Shown: positions 1-8,023 of the stretch, piece after piece
Position numbering within the stretch: position 1 is the stretch's first letter
Layout: each line of letters starts with the position of its first letter
Assembly (NCBI GenBank): GCA_035296965.1
Contig: DATGZX010000060.1
Location: 1-19,832 of the forward strand
Length of the DNA stretch: 19,832 nucleotides
Direction: 5' to 3'
From: DATGZX01 sp035296965
GTDB lineage: Bacteria > Planctomycetota > Planctomycetia > Gemmatales > Gemmataceae
The notes under the pieces: generated by a model
The model's database searches: none
Seen by the model: only the letters and a program-made list of their open reading frames with translations
What the model was told of the DNA's origin: nothing
Translations under genes and position numbers: made by a program

Positions 1-127
1 TCACACCATCGACCAGGTCGGACAAAGGGCAGATCGACCGACGCCGACGGTGACGAGGATGTTGCGGAAGAACTTCTGCTCAACAAAATCTGCACCAACC
101 GGCTTGACAACGGATCCTTCATAGATG

Positions 128-188
128 CCATGCTTTCGGGCCCCAACTACTGCCGGAGACTGCCAGGAGCCAATGCCCGAAAGCATGG
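128..188. repeat. Inverted repeat A1, 14-bp perfect arms
   Basis: CCATGCTTTCGGGC at 128-141 is the exact reverse complement of GCCCGAAAGCATGG at 175-188, with a 33-nt spacer. The arm shares its CATGCTTTCG core with repeat A2 downstream. As RNA or as a cruciform it could form a stable stem. There is no run of T after either arm, so it does not look like a standard intrinsic terminator. Confidence 0.85.
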
Positions 189-207
189 AGCAGTCGGCGA
201 ACTGCTC
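188..207. repeat. Small hairpin between A1 and A2
   Basis: GAGCAGT at 188-194 pairs with ACTGCTC at 201-207 around a 6-nt loop (CGGCGA). It sits between the two larger inverted repeats. It would also be nested inside an alternative stem formed by the right arm of A1 (179-188) and the left arm of A2 (226-235), which are complementary over 10 bp. Confidence 0.6.
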
Positions 208-225
208 TCCTACGTTGGGGCACGA

Positions 226-290
226 CATGCTTTCGTGGCCCCGACAGATAGGCATATGGATTTGATGCCGGCCTGGGCCACGAAAGCATG
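226..290. repeat. Inverted repeat A2, 16-bp perfect arms
   Basis: CATGCTTTCGTGGCCC at 226-241 is the exact reverse complement of GGGCCACGAAAGCATG at 275-290, with a 33-nt spacer. It is a diverged sister of A1: same core, same spacer length, but GTGGCC in place of GGGC after the core. Two related perfect inverted repeats 38 nt apart suggest a dispersed intergenic element. Copies elsewhere in the genome cannot be seen from this window. Confidence 0.85.
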
Positions 291-338
291 GCACCCAAGT
301 TCAATCTCCTGCTGCTGAATCAGGCACGCTGATTTGCC

Positions 339-1520
339 TTACGCCGCTCTTCGAGCCGTTGTGCCGGCAGGTGCCAGGATGGTCGCGAGGTAGCTGAAGA
401 GTTCGGCTTCGAAGCGGCGGGGATTGAAGCGGAGGGCCTGGCGGCGAGCGGCGCTCGGGGCGAAGTCGTGCATGTGTAGCTCAAAGGTCTCAAGCGCGGT
501 CCTGACACAGTCTACGCTTTGTTCTTCGAACCATATTCCTGTGGGTTCCACGGACGTCGATCCGCCGGGCATGTGCGCCTCATGCCTGGGGATGACCGTC
601 TCGGAAGCGCCGCCGCGGCCGAAGGCGACGACAGGGGTCCCGCATGCCTGGGCTTCGACAGGCACGATCCCGAAGTCCTCTTCGCCCGGGAAGAGGAGCG
701 CTCGGCAGCGGCGCAGGTGATGGCGAACCACCTCGTCCGGCTGCCAACCCAGGAAATGCACGGTAGGTCCAGCCAAGGCTTGCAGCCTGCGCCTATCTTG
801 GCCCGTGCCAATGACTACCAATGGCCTTTTCAGTCGATTACAGGCGGCAATCGCCAGATCGAGCCGCTTGTATGGGGCAAATGCGGAAACGATCAGATAA
901 TAATCCTCGCGCCTTGAAGATGCCGGACTGAAGAAGTCGGTATCCACGGGCGGATAGATCACGGTGCTCGAGCGTCCATAGCACTCGGCAATGCGCGCCT
1001 GCACAGTTCGGCTAATGGCCACAAAATGCGTGACACGCGCCGCCGAGCGCCGATCCCAGTCGCGCAGGAAGCCCAGAAAGCGATCCAGAACCCTGGCCTT
1101 CAGCCTCCCTAGTCGCGCCGCTCCAAAGTAAGCGCTCCGCTGATGCCAGGCATAGCGCATGGGCGTGAAGCAGTAACAGACGTGCGGGACATCTGCCGGC
1201 GGCCGGACCGCCTTGGCGACGCAGTGACTGAGGCTGACCACCATTTCGCAGCGCGGCAGACGCCAGCTTTCCACGGCGGCAGGCATCAAGGGCAGGAGGT
1301 AGCGATAATAGCGGTCCACCCTCGGCAGGCATTGCAGGAAGCTGGTGCTCAGTGGGCGATTTTCGATGACGGGACTGACGGCCCCATGCTTGCGCAGCAG
1401 AGTGAACAGATGCGCCTGGGGCCAACGGCGGCACAGGCTTTCGAGGCACTTCTCGCCGCCGCGCATGCCCGTGAGCCAGTCATGCACGAGCACGATGCGC
1501 GGATCGCCGTTCGCTTCCAT
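339..1520 (-). CDS. Family 4 glycosyltransferase (GT-B, retaining)
   Basis: Predicted to transfer a sugar from a nucleotide-sugar donor to a growing glycan, probably a cell-surface or exopolysaccharide chain; donor and acceptor cannot be read. The 393-residue protein opens with VLVHDWLTGMRGGEK (10-24), typical of a GT4 subgroup, followed by CYCFTPMRYAW near 115-125. The donor-binding half has a YKRLDLAI segment (217-224) and ends in the EX7E motif, E281 and E289 within GEEDFGIVPVEA, with a GTPVVAFGRGGASE loop after it. No membrane segment is visible. The start is the ATG at 1518-1520, directly before the conserved HDWLTG region. The frame stays open upstream to an ATG ending at 1631, but those 37 codons do not resemble the family. 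The ribosome site is weak (AGAGG about 14 nt away). It is divergent from the FtsH gene across about 320 bp. Family sure, substrate unknown. Confidence 0.9.
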   Translation of the reverse strand: MEANGDPRIVLVHDWLTGMRGGEKCLESLCRRWPQAHLFTLLRKHGAVSPVIENRPLSTSFLQCLPRVDRYYRYLLPLMPAAVESWRLPRCEMVVSLSHCVAKAVRPPADVPHVCYCFTPMRYAWHQRSAYFGAARLGRLKARVLDRFLGFLRDWDRRSAARVTHFVAISRTVQARIAECYGRSSTVIYPPVDTDFFSPASSRREDYYLIVSAFAPYKRLDLAIAACNRLKRPLVVIGTGQDRRRLQALAGPTVHFLGWQPDEVVRHHLRRCRALLFPGEEDFGIVPVEAQACGTPVVAFGRGGASETVIPRHEAHMPGGSTSVEPTGIWFEEQSVDCVRTALETFELHMHDFAPSAARRQALRFNPRRFEAELFSYLATILAPAGTTARRAA

Positions 1521-1838
1521 GCCGCTTCGCCTCTGGGACGATGGACTCCATCCTGGAATATCCGGAAAGTGTACCGTAGAGATGATCCTTGGCAAAGGCG
1601 AGCTTTGGCGGAATCGACGCCAACAGAGCACGGATAACTACTGACGAATACTAAGGTTGCGTCCCAAATCCTCTTCCATCCGCGTTCATCCGCGGCCATG
1701 CGGCGGCATGTGGACCGGCCCCCTGACCGTTGACCGCGGTCTCGGCCCGTCGTAAAGTGAAGTGGTTTGTCTCGGGGAGGATGCTAACGCTGCCACCTCT
1801 CCCTCATCTGTTGATGCTGCTTCGATGGGAGTAAATTG
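1521..1838. other. Divergent spacer between glycosyltransferase and FtsH genes
   Basis: About 318 bp with no supported gene. It must carry promoters for both flanking genes, but I find no convincing -35/-10 pair. It contains ATCCGCG twice, 3 nt apart, near 1679-1695, a motif that may belong to a dispersed repeat, and a 10-bp palindrome GACCGCGGTC at 1732-1741. The only open frames are upstream extensions of the glycosyltransferase and antisense frames. Confidence 0.5.
1827..1831 (+). promoter_or_regulatory. Ribosome binding site of the FtsH gene
   Basis: GGGAG at 1827-1831 is 4 nt before a TTG at 1836 and 7 nt before a GTG at 1839, both in the FtsH frame. The spacing favours the GTG. There is no in-frame ATG before the first membrane segment, so the gene uses a non-ATG start either way. 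Confidence 0.6.
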
Positions 1839-3824
1839 GTGCAAAAAAGAGGCAAAGAGAAAGGCCGCCCATGGTTGAATAACGCTTCCTGGCTGGTCCT
1901 GTTCATCCTCGTTACCGCTGGCTTCTACTGGCTCGTCTATCATGATCAGGGCGGCATTGCCCTCAAGTACGGCGAACTCAAGCAAGTCTTGCATGACCCA
2001 AGCGTCACTTTCCAGAAGGTCCAGGCCGAACACGCGGAGGTGCTGGGCGAGATTGTGACGCGGGATCATGTCACGGACGGCACCGAGACCAGCCAGCTCG
2101 TGACCAAACAGAGGTTTCACACTTCTCGGCTCGGCCTGGAAAATGATACCAGTCTTCCAGCGGAGCTGGACAGGGCTGCTCCAAGCTACCAGGGCCAGGA
2201 AGACGATTCGGCCATCAAGAGCATTAGCTCGCTCGTTCTTTCCTTCTTGCTGCTTGTGGCACTCATTGGCGCGGCCTTTTTCCTTATCCGCTGGCTGGCT
2301 GGCGGCAGCTCGCCCCTGACCTTTGGCAGAAGCAAGCACAAGCTCTACGCCGAGAAAGACCTGCACATTACTTTCCAGGATGTCGCCGGCATCGACGAGG
2401 CGGTTGCGGAGCTGCGCGAAGTCGTCGATTTCCTCAAGACCCCGGAAAAATACCAGGCGCTGGGCGGACGCATTCCCAAAGGAGTGCTGCTCGTCGGGCC
2501 TCCCGGGACGGGAAAGACGCTCTTGGCCAAAGCTGTCGCGGGGGAGGCCGACGTCCCCTTCTTCAGCCTTAGCGGGTCGGATTTTGTCGAGATGTTCGTC
2601 GGCGTCGGGGCCGCGCGCGTGCGTGATCTGTTCGCACATGCCGAGAGCCGGGCCCCATGCATCATCTTCATCGATGAACTCGACGCCCTCGGCAAAACGC
2701 GCGGCGGCAGCGCCGTCGGCGGGCACGACGAGCGCGAGCAGACACTGAATCAGCTCCTGGTCGAGATGGACGGCTTCGATTCCAACCGCGGCGTGATCAT
2801 CATGGCGGCGACCAACCGGCCGGAGACGCTCGACTCGGCGCTCCTTCGGCCGGGAAGGTTCGACCGCACGGTCGTCGTGGACCGCCCGGACATCGTCGGC
2901 CGCGAGGCGATCTTGCACGTCCACGCTCGCAACGTTCGCCTGGCGCCGGATGTCGATCTGCGGCACGTCGCCAGCTTGACTCCCGGCACCGTGGGAGCAG
3001 ACCTGGCTAACCTGGTCAACGAAGCGGCCCTGATGGCGGCCCGAAACAGCAGGCAAGCCGTGACCATGGCCGAGTTCGACGAGGCGGTCGAACGCGGCGC
3101 CATTGGCCTGGAGCGCAAGAGCCGCATCATGCATGCCGACGAGAAACAGCGCGTCGCCTACCACGAGGCCGGCCATGCCCTGGTCGCCTGCGCACTGCCC
3201 AATACGGACCCGGTCCACAAGATCTCCATCATCCCACGCGGCGTCGGGGCGCTCGGCTACGTCTTGCAGCGCCCGGAGGACGACCGCCACCTGCGCACGC
3301 AATCCGAGCTGGAAAGCGACATCAAGGTCTGCCTGGGCGGCACTCTCGCCGAGGAGCTGATCTATCGCGAAATCTCCAACGGCGCCACCAGCGATCTGGA
3401 GCGCGCGAGCCACATCGCCCGGCGGATGGTCAAGGAATTCGGCATGAGCCGGTTGGGCCGGGTTTTCTTCCGCGAACAAGGCGGCTTGCCGTTCTTACCG
3501 GGGGCGACTTTCGGGAGCGGCGAACGCGAATACAGTGAACAAACCGCCCGTGAAATTGACATGGAGCTCCGCAAGATCCTGAGCGATGCCACCGAAGAGG
3601 TTCGCGCCATCCTGCAGGGACGCCGCGCCTCGCTGGAGGCGGTCGCGCAGCGTCTGGTGGAGAAAGAAGTGATCGATGCCAGCGAACTACGGCAGATTCT
3701 GGAGTTGCATAGCCCCGGCCCCAAGCTCGTACCCGGCTCGTTGGCCGTGCCGGTTGCCCCTGAGCCCCCGGCAATCGAACATCTGCCCGAGGGCGGGATC
3801 AGCGCGAGCGCCGGCGCAACCTAA
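1839..3824 (+). CDS. ftsH: FtsH-type membrane AAA+ ATP-dependent zinc metalloprotease
   Basis: Membrane-anchored protease that unfolds proteins with ATP and degrades them in the cytoplasm; the family forms hexamers and handles membrane-protein quality control. Numbering from the TTG at 1836 (662 residues): first membrane helix about 18-36, extracytoplasmic region about 37-128, second helix about 130-153. The AAA module has Walker A GPPGTGKT (221-228), pore loop FVG (254-256), Walker B IIFIDE (276-281) and the second region of homology TNRPETLDSALLRPGRFDR (326-344). The zinc protease domain has HEAGH (443-447) with D520 in GATSDLERAS as the likely third ligand. All catalytic residues are present and the length is normal. 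The acidic, proline-rich C-terminal tail is ordinary for the family. Such organisms often encode several FtsH proteins, so this need not be the essential housekeeping copy. Start chosen at the GTG with GGGAG 7 nt upstream. Confidence 0.96.
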   Translation: MQKRGKEKGRPWLNNASWLVLFILVTAGFYWLVYHDQGGIALKYGELKQVLHDPSVTFQKVQAEHAEVLGEIVTRDHVTDGTETSQLVTKQRFHTSRLGLENDTSLPAELDRAAPSYQGQEDDSAIKSISSLVLSFLLLVALIGAAFFLIRWLAGGSSPLTFGRSKHKLYAEKDLHITFQDVAGIDEAVAELREVVDFLKTPEKYQALGGRIPKGVLLVGPPGTGKTLLAKAVAGEADVPFFSLSGSDFVEMFVGVGAARVRDLFAHAESRAPCIIFIDELDALGKTRGGSAVGGHDEREQTLNQLLVEMDGFDSNRGVIIMAATNRPETLDSALLRPGRFDRTVVVDRPDIVGREAILHVHARNVRLAPDVDLRHVASLTPGTVGADLANLVNEAALMAARNSRQAVTMAEFDEAVERGAIGLERKSRIMHADEKQRVAYHEAGHALVACALPNTDPVHKISIIPRGVGALGYVLQRPEDDRHLRTQSELESDIKVCLGGTLAEELIYREISNGATSDLERASHIARRMVKEFGMSRLGRVFFREQGGLPFLPGATFGSGEREYSEQTAREIDMELRKILSDATEEVRAILQGRRASLEAVAQRLVEKEVIDASELRQILELHSPGPKLVPGSLAVPVAPEPPAIEHLPEGGISASAGAT

Positions 3825-3849
3825 TTGATCGTGCGGGATTCGGCAGTAA

Positions 3850-3890
3850 GTCAGGTTTCCAACCTGACCGGATAGATTGGAAATCTGTCC
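3850..3890. repeat. Tandem hairpin pair B after ftsH
   Basis: Two adjacent 19-nt hairpins. The first is GTCAGGTT-TCC-AACCTGAC (3850-3868), with perfect 8-bp arms. The second is GATAGATT-GGA-AATCTGTC (3871-3889), with one G-T pair, extendable by one G-C pair to 3890. Both have a 3-nt loop flanked by TT and AA, and the two loops, TCC and GGA, are reverse complements. The pair starts 26 nt after the ftsH stop codon and ends 41 nt before the next start. No T-run follows, so simple intrinsic termination is not evident; RNA 3'-end protection or a dispersed palindromic repeat are alternatives. Confidence 0.75.
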
Positions 3891-3931
3891 TACCCAATAG
3901 AGCAAGCCTAGTCGCCAAGAGACGGTCCGCC

Positions 3932-4780
3932 ATGAACGTGCTAGAGCAGGTCAAGCCGAATCCCCGGCATGAGATCTTTCGCGTCGAACGCATCCTTCAT
4001 CCGGAATCGAATCAGCCGGCCAAGCGCAGCCATAAAATCATAGCCGTGCTGCCTGCGTACAACGCCGAGAGCACGCTGGCGGCAACGCTCGCCGACGTGC
4101 CGGCTGGGTCGATCGACGAGGCTATCCTCGTGGACGATTGCAGCCGCGACCGCACCGTGCAGGTCGCGCGGGAAATGGGCCTGACCGTGATCGAGCACAC
4201 GCAAAACCGCGGTTACGGCGGCAACCAGAAAACTTGCTATCGTCACGCACTGGAGCACGGCGCCGACATCATTGTCATGATCCACCCGGATTACCAGTAC
4301 GATAGCCGGGCCATTCCGCACGCCGTCGGCTTCATCGAGCTGGGCATCTGTGATATTGTCCTCGGCAGCCGGGTGCGCTCACGCCACGAAGCCCTCGCCG
4401 GCGGCATGCCGCTCTACAAGTACATCAGCAACCGCGCTCTTACCGCCGCGGAGAACTTCGCGCTCGGTCAGAACCTTGGCGACTTCCACAGCGGGTTTCG
4501 CGTTTACCGGCGCGAAGTCCTCGAACGCATCCCCTTCGAACGCAATTCCGACGACTTCGTTTTCGATACCCAATTCCTGGTGCAAGCGGTGCATCTCGGT
4601 TTTCGCCTGGGCGACGTCCCGGTCCCGGTGCGCTATTTCCCCGAAGCAAGCAGCATCAATTTCCGCCGTAGCTTGAAATACGGCGTCAACACCCTCGGCG
4701 TCGTCGGCTCCTACTGGCTCAACCGCCTGGGGATCCGGCGCTCCAAGCTGTTCGAAGATAAGCGCAAGAACCCCGCCTAA
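3932..4780 (+). CDS. Family 2 glycosyltransferase (dolichyl-phosphate-mannose synthase-like)
   Basis: Predicted GT-A enzyme that moves a sugar from a nucleotide sugar to an acceptor; many relatives charge a lipid phosphate for later export. The 282-residue protein has an unusual 35-residue lead, then IIAVLPAYNAESTLAATL (36-53), the nucleotide-binding ILVDDCSRDRT (65-75), QNRGYGGNQ (91-99) and the metal/donor motif HPDYQYD (118-124), where D120 and D124 stand in for the usual DxD. An acceptor-side segment DFHSGFRVYRR follows (184-194). No membrane helices are obvious, unlike family members fused to C-terminal anchors, so it probably works at the inner face of the membrane. It lies 107 bp after ftsH on the same strand, with the hairpin pair between. 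Start is the ATG at 3932 after a weak AAGAGACGG. Confidence 0.9.
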   Translation: MNVLEQVKPNPRHEIFRVERILHPESNQPAKRSHKIIAVLPAYNAESTLAATLADVPAGSIDEAILVDDCSRDRTVQVAREMGLTVIEHTQNRGYGGNQKTCYRHALEHGADIIVMIHPDYQYDSRAIPHAVGFIELGICDIVLGSRVRSRHEALAGGMPLYKYISNRALTAAENFALGQNLGDFHSGFRVYRREVLERIPFERNSDDFVFDTQFLVQAVHLGFRLGDVPVPVRYFPEASSINFRRSLKYGVNTLGVVGSYWLNRLGIRRSKLFEDKRKNPA

Positions 4781-4802
4781 GTTCCGCGCGTCAGCAATCT
4801 TT

Positions 4803-4820
4803 TCGCCGGTTAGCCGGCGA
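4803..4820. terminator. Possible shared hairpin between convergent genes
   Basis: TCGCCGG at 4803-4809 and CCGGCGA at 4814-4820 form a perfect 7-bp G/C-rich stem with a TTAG loop. The loop contains the stop codon of the sugar kinase (4810-4812, minus strand) and lies 23 nt after the plus-strand glycosyltransferase stop. There is no T-run on the exit side of either strand, so it is a weak terminator candidate. Confidence 0.3.
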
Positions 4821-6114
4821 CCGGACGGAAGAGGTGCGCAATGCCTCGCAGCGACCCTTCTTCCAGGAAATTCACCCTTGCGCCGGCATACTCCGGGATC
4901 AATTGCCGCACGACTTCCGCACCCCCGCCTGTCAGAAAGACGCGCTGAAAGTGGTCACCCATGCCCAAGGCGGCAAGGGCCTCGCGGTGCTTGCACTGCA
5001 GAGCCTTGAGAAGGGCTGCCAGGAGATCCATGCGCCCGGTGGAGAGGGTCAACTCGCGAAAGGCGGCCTGGCGCGACTCGATCTCCAGGCGGTCGCCACC
5101 CAGGTAAGCCGGCTCGAGCTGGACCTGCGTCGACCGTGACCGAGCCTCCAGAATGGTTTGGCCGTAGAATTCGGCCTCGGTTTGATCGCGGAAACAGAGG
5201 TTGTGCAGCCAGCCAAGCGCCACGCCGCCCACCGGATTGTGCGTTACCTGAATGAATGCCTTGCCCACGCCCAGCCGGCGCGTCAAGCGCTGCGGGCTCG
5301 GCCGCGGATTATCCGTCAGCGCGGCCAGCACCTGAGTCGTGCCGACAACATGGAGCAGATCGCCTTGCCTCATCTCGGCGGCCAGTATGGCGCTGCTGGT
5401 GTCCGCGGTGCCGAGCTTGACCGGGACGCCAGCCGGCAAACCCAGCTGCGCCGCAACGGCCGGGCGCAGCGTGCCAATCGTGGTGCTGCCGCACACAACC
5501 GGTGGCAGGCACGAAGGATCGACGGCAAAATACTCACACCAGCGCGGCGACCATGCCTGGTCGGTCATCGTGCCAAAGAGCCCGGAGAAGCAGGCATTTC
5601 CAGGATCGAAGACTGCCTCGCCCGTCAAACACAGGCCGAGCCAGCTATTGACATGCAGATACCTCTTCACGCGCCGCTGGAGAGACGGAGTCTGGAGAAG
5701 CTGCTGGCGATAACTGGTAGCCGAGATCCCTCCCGGCAAGGGCCGATTGCCAACCTCAGCAAGAAATGTCGCGCCTACCTCTGCCCACACCTGCTGCGCC
5801 ACCGGGCGGGCACGCCGGTCCAGGTGAGTCCAGATCGGCCCCAGCGGGCGGTCTGCTTCATCGAGGAGAACGAGCGCGGGTGTCAGGCAGGATAGGCCGA
5901 TCGCTTCAATGCCGGCTATCCCCTCGGCAGCAGGATGTGCCGCGGCGGCGATGGCGGACCATAATCGCTCGGCGGGGACTTCTGCCGCATCGGGCGTGGG
6001 ATGGTCGAGTTGATAAGCCACCCGGCTCACCGGACCCACCGGCAACGCTGTCGCCACGTCCAGGATTGCAGCTTTGACGGAAGATGTGCCTACGTCAATC
6101 GCGAACACGCGCAT
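4810..6114 (-). CDS. FGGY-family carbohydrate kinase
   Basis: Predicted to phosphorylate a sugar or polyol with ATP in the cytoplasm. The 434-residue protein begins with the phosphate-binding motif FAIDVGTSSVKAAILD (4-19). It has the second-domain GTADTSSAIL segment (235-244) with D238 as the probable catalytic base, VVGTTQVLAAL (256-266), and the adenosine-site FLTGGGAE (393-400) near the end. At 434 residues it is shorter than typical xylulose or glycerol kinases (about 480-520), and the closing SLRGIAHLF departs from the usual GAA-type helix. No sugar isomerase, transporter or regulator lies next to it, so the substrate cannot be inferred. The start is the ATG at 6112-6114, immediately before the first beta strand. 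A second ATG lies 4 codons upstream, and neither has a clear ribosome site. The open frame continues upstream to 6396 but that part is unlike the family. Confidence 0.85.
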   Translation of the reverse strand: MRVFAIDVGTSSVKAAILDVATALPVGPVSRVAYQLDHPTPDAAEVPAERLWSAIAAAAHPAAEGIAGIEAIGLSCLTPALVLLDEADRPLGPIWTHLDRRARPVAQQVWAEVGATFLAEVGNRPLPGGISATSYRQQLLQTPSLQRRVKRYLHVNSWLGLCLTGEAVFDPGNACFSGLFGTMTDQAWSPRWCEYFAVDPSCLPPVVCGSTTIGTLRPAVAAQLGLPAGVPVKLGTADTSSAILAAEMRQGDLLHVVGTTQVLAALTDNPRPSPQRLTRRLGVGKAFIQVTHNPVGGVALGWLHNLCFRDQTEAEFYGQTILEARSRSTQVQLEPAYLGGDRLEIESRQAAFRELTLSTGRMDLLAALLKALQCKHREALAALGMGDHFQRVFLTGGGAEVVRQLIPEYAGARVNFLEEGSLRGIAHLFRPVAG

Positions 6115-6331
6115 GGGGGATACCATCCGAGTTTCCGAGAGAGTCGGCGCTCTCGACATGGTGGAGCCTTGCGCAGATCCGCCAGCCATGAATCGGAGCC
6201 AGACAAATTCCCGGGCCCCGTACCTGGCCGTGCAAGAAGCTCCACTGCCTTCATTCAGAACAGCCAACAAAGCTTTCCCATGCCACTGTACAATGAGTGG
6301 AGTCCGATGGCTACCACACTGGCGACCGAGC

Positions 6332-8023
6332 ATGAATGGCTTGTTTCGTCCCTCCATCCTGGCAATCGTATCGATCGCACTTGCCATAAGCGCCATCGTG
6401 CTCGTGCTCTGGCCGCGCGCGCCGGAGAATCGGGCCGTGCCTTTACCGGTGGACGAAGGCGATCAGGAGATTGTCTGGCTGTACGCGGCGACGAACGCGG
6501 TTCCCTGGGAGCGGTTTGTCGAGGCGACCGGTAGCGCTGTGCAGAGGCTCGCGAAGAATCGTCCGGACCTTCCCCTGGAAATCAACGCAAGCAACGCCTT
6601 TCCGCGCGAGACAACGGGAGTTTCGGAGCTGGCCCTTTCCGTTAAAGGGAAGAAAGGGCGCTTGTTGTTTCGCTGGTACAAGCTTACCAGCGACCTGAAA
6701 ACGCAGGATTGGGTGACGGCTTTGCTGCGAAGGCGGCCGGCACCGCTGGCCGTCCTTGGCGGAAGTTCCAGCGATCTGGCGATTGAACTGGCCCACCGCA
6801 TGGCTGAAGAGGTAGGCAGGCAACCAGCCGGCCCCGCGCCGCTTTTACTGTTGACCACGGCGACAGCCAATGACGAGCCTTCGCTCTACAGCCCGAATGA
6901 CGAATCAGTCCCTGGTGGACCGCTCCAGGCGATCTATCCTCAGCGCACCTTCCGTTTTTGTTTCACGAACCAACAAATGGCAGAAGCCGTCACCGATTTC
7001 ATCTGGAGTCAAAGCAATCTCCGCCCCGAGAGCGATCCCGTCTATCGCGCGTTCTGGGAAGACGACCCGTACTCCCGCGACTTGTGCGACCGGTTTGGCG
7101 AAACGCTTGCAGTGGCGGCAATTCACTCCACGGCGCGGACGGCGGCGCGCACCTGGGCCTGGCTAACGGCCTTTGCCGCAACCGGAGGCATGCCCATCGA
7201 TGCCGGACGTATCTTTTTGGGGCATTTCCGAAACGCCCTCCCTCTGTCATGGAATATCCCTTATAGCGCCGGCACCTTCGATAGGCCCAATCGTTGGGAG
7301 TTGGCAGCAGCCCGAGAATTGATCGATGCGAAACTGCACGAATATCCGAACCAGCAACAACCGCTGCTGATTGTGTCGGCCGCGTCTCAACCGACGCAAC
7401 GCTTCTTGCGTGCCATCGTGCGCACGGCTCCCGTTGAGGCTCGGCGCTTCGTGGTCGCCACAGGCGACGCGATCGCCTTCAATGTTGTTTACCGAGATCG
7501 CAACATCACCTGGCCCATCCAGGAATTTCCAATCCCTTTGGTGTTTTTTTGCCATCGCGACCCTGTCGACGCCAGCGCTGGGTTTTCGGAGGTCACGTCC
7601 TCGGAACAGGACAAAGGGAATGGGTCCTCGGCCGGGGGCACGGAGGATTTGCTGCTCTTTGTCGACATTGTGGAAGCCTTGGTCCAGGCTAGTTACCGAG
7701 AGGCGAACGTCGCGGCAAATCCCGATCGCTTGCGGGAAAACCTCCAGTTGGCCAGGTGGTCGAAAGAAGAAAGACGCGTCGAGTTTTCCCCTGTGGGCCG
7801 ACCCTTGTTCGACAGCGCCGGCAACCGGCGCAGCGGCACGGGGGAGCACGTCGTGCACCTTGCGCCGGTAGTCATAGGAGGAAAGGTATTGGCGAAGGCG
7901 AAGATTGCCGTCTGGTCCTGGCAACCGGATCAGGCCCCGGGCAAACGCTGGACCAGGCAAAGGATTCTCGACGTTAGCTATGAAGGCGCCCTCGATTTGG
8001 ACAGCGAGACCCATGTCCCGTAA
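6332..8023 (+). CDS. Membrane-anchored extracytoplasmic protein, probably a periplasmic-binding-like sensor
   Basis: Not a family I can name with certainty. The 563-residue product has one N-terminal hydrophobic helix (about 8-28) followed by a long soluble part, so most of it should lie outside the cytoplasmic membrane. The pattern of hydrophobic strands and helices, such as LAVLGGSSSDLAIELAHRM (139-157), PLLLLTTATAN (170-180), RTFRFCFTN (205-213) and LLIVSAASQPTQRFL (345-359), resembles a two-lobe type I periplasmic-binding fold; this is inference. A C-terminal region of about 130 residues follows. It ends 11 bp inside the next gene, a histidine kinase, so the two are probably translated together and the protein may sense a ligand for that kinase. 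The start at ATG 6332 places the hydrophobic helix at the N terminus. In-frame ATGs lie upstream at 6293 and 6188. No conserved catalytic residues were recognised. Confidence 0.7.
   Translation: MNGLFRPSILAIVSIALAISAIVLVLWPRAPENRAVPLPVDEGDQEIVWLYAATNAVPWERFVEATGSAVQRLAKNRPDLPLEINASNAFPRETTGVSELALSVKGKKGRLLFRWYKLTSDLKTQDWVTALLRRRPAPLAVLGGSSSDLAIELAHRMAEEVGRQPAGPAPLLLLTTATANDEPSLYSPNDESVPGGPLQAIYPQRTFRFCFTNQQMAEAVTDFIWSQSNLRPESDPVYRAFWEDDPYSRDLCDRFGETLAVAAIHSTARTAARTWAWLTAFAATGGMPIDAGRIFLGHFRNALPLSWNIPYSAGTFDRPNRWELAAARELIDAKLHEYPNQQQPLLIVSAASQPTQRFLRAIVRTAPVEARRFVVATGDAIAFNVVYRDRNITWPIQEFPIPLVFFCHRDPVDASAGFSEVTSSEQDKGNGSSAGGTEDLLLFVDIVEALVQASYREANVAANPDRLRENLQLARWSKEERRVEFSPVGRPLFDSAGNRRSGTGEHVVHLAPVVIGGKVLAKAKIAVWSWQPDQAPGKRWTRQRILDVSYEGALDLDSETHVP

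Larger units (their letters stand above)
1..338. other. Spacer at window edge, no gene assigned; inverted-repeat cluster
   Basis: No coding region can be assigned with confidence. On the plus strand one frame is open from the window edge to a TAG at 122-124 and has mostly G or C in third positions over its first 26 codons. This could be the tail of a gene lying outside the window, but 40 codons are too few to identify it. Another plus frame stays open to 318 and a minus frame is open from 294 past the window edge. Both run straight through the inverted repeats and look fortuitous. From 128 to 290 the DNA is dominated by inverted repeats, listed separately. The glycosyltransferase on the minus strand ends at 339, so the repeats lie just beyond its 3' end. 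Confidence 0.5.

Noticed and set aside
128..290. The CATGCTTTCG repeats as a CRISPR array
   Set aside because: The units are inverted rather than direct, there are only four arms, and no cas gene is in the window.
1..294. A 97-codon minus-strand frame at the window edge
   Set aside because: Most of it is translated inverted repeat (repeated arms give repeated peptide pieces), and no family resemblance is seen.
1686..3479. A 597-codon open frame on the minus strand opposite the FtsH gene
   Set aside because: It is a shadow of a strongly conserved gene in high-GC DNA. The FtsH frame carries every catalytic motif, while the antisense product has no recognisable domain or ribosome site.
6289..6294. 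TACAAT as a -10 promoter element upstream of the sensor gene
   Set aside because: There is no -35-like hexamer 16-18 bp upstream, so it is indistinguishable from chance.
7247..8014. A 255-codon minus-strand frame opposite the membrane-anchored sensor gene
   Set aside because: No ribosome site or domain is seen, and the plus-strand gene is overlapped by the kinase gene as in a normal operon.
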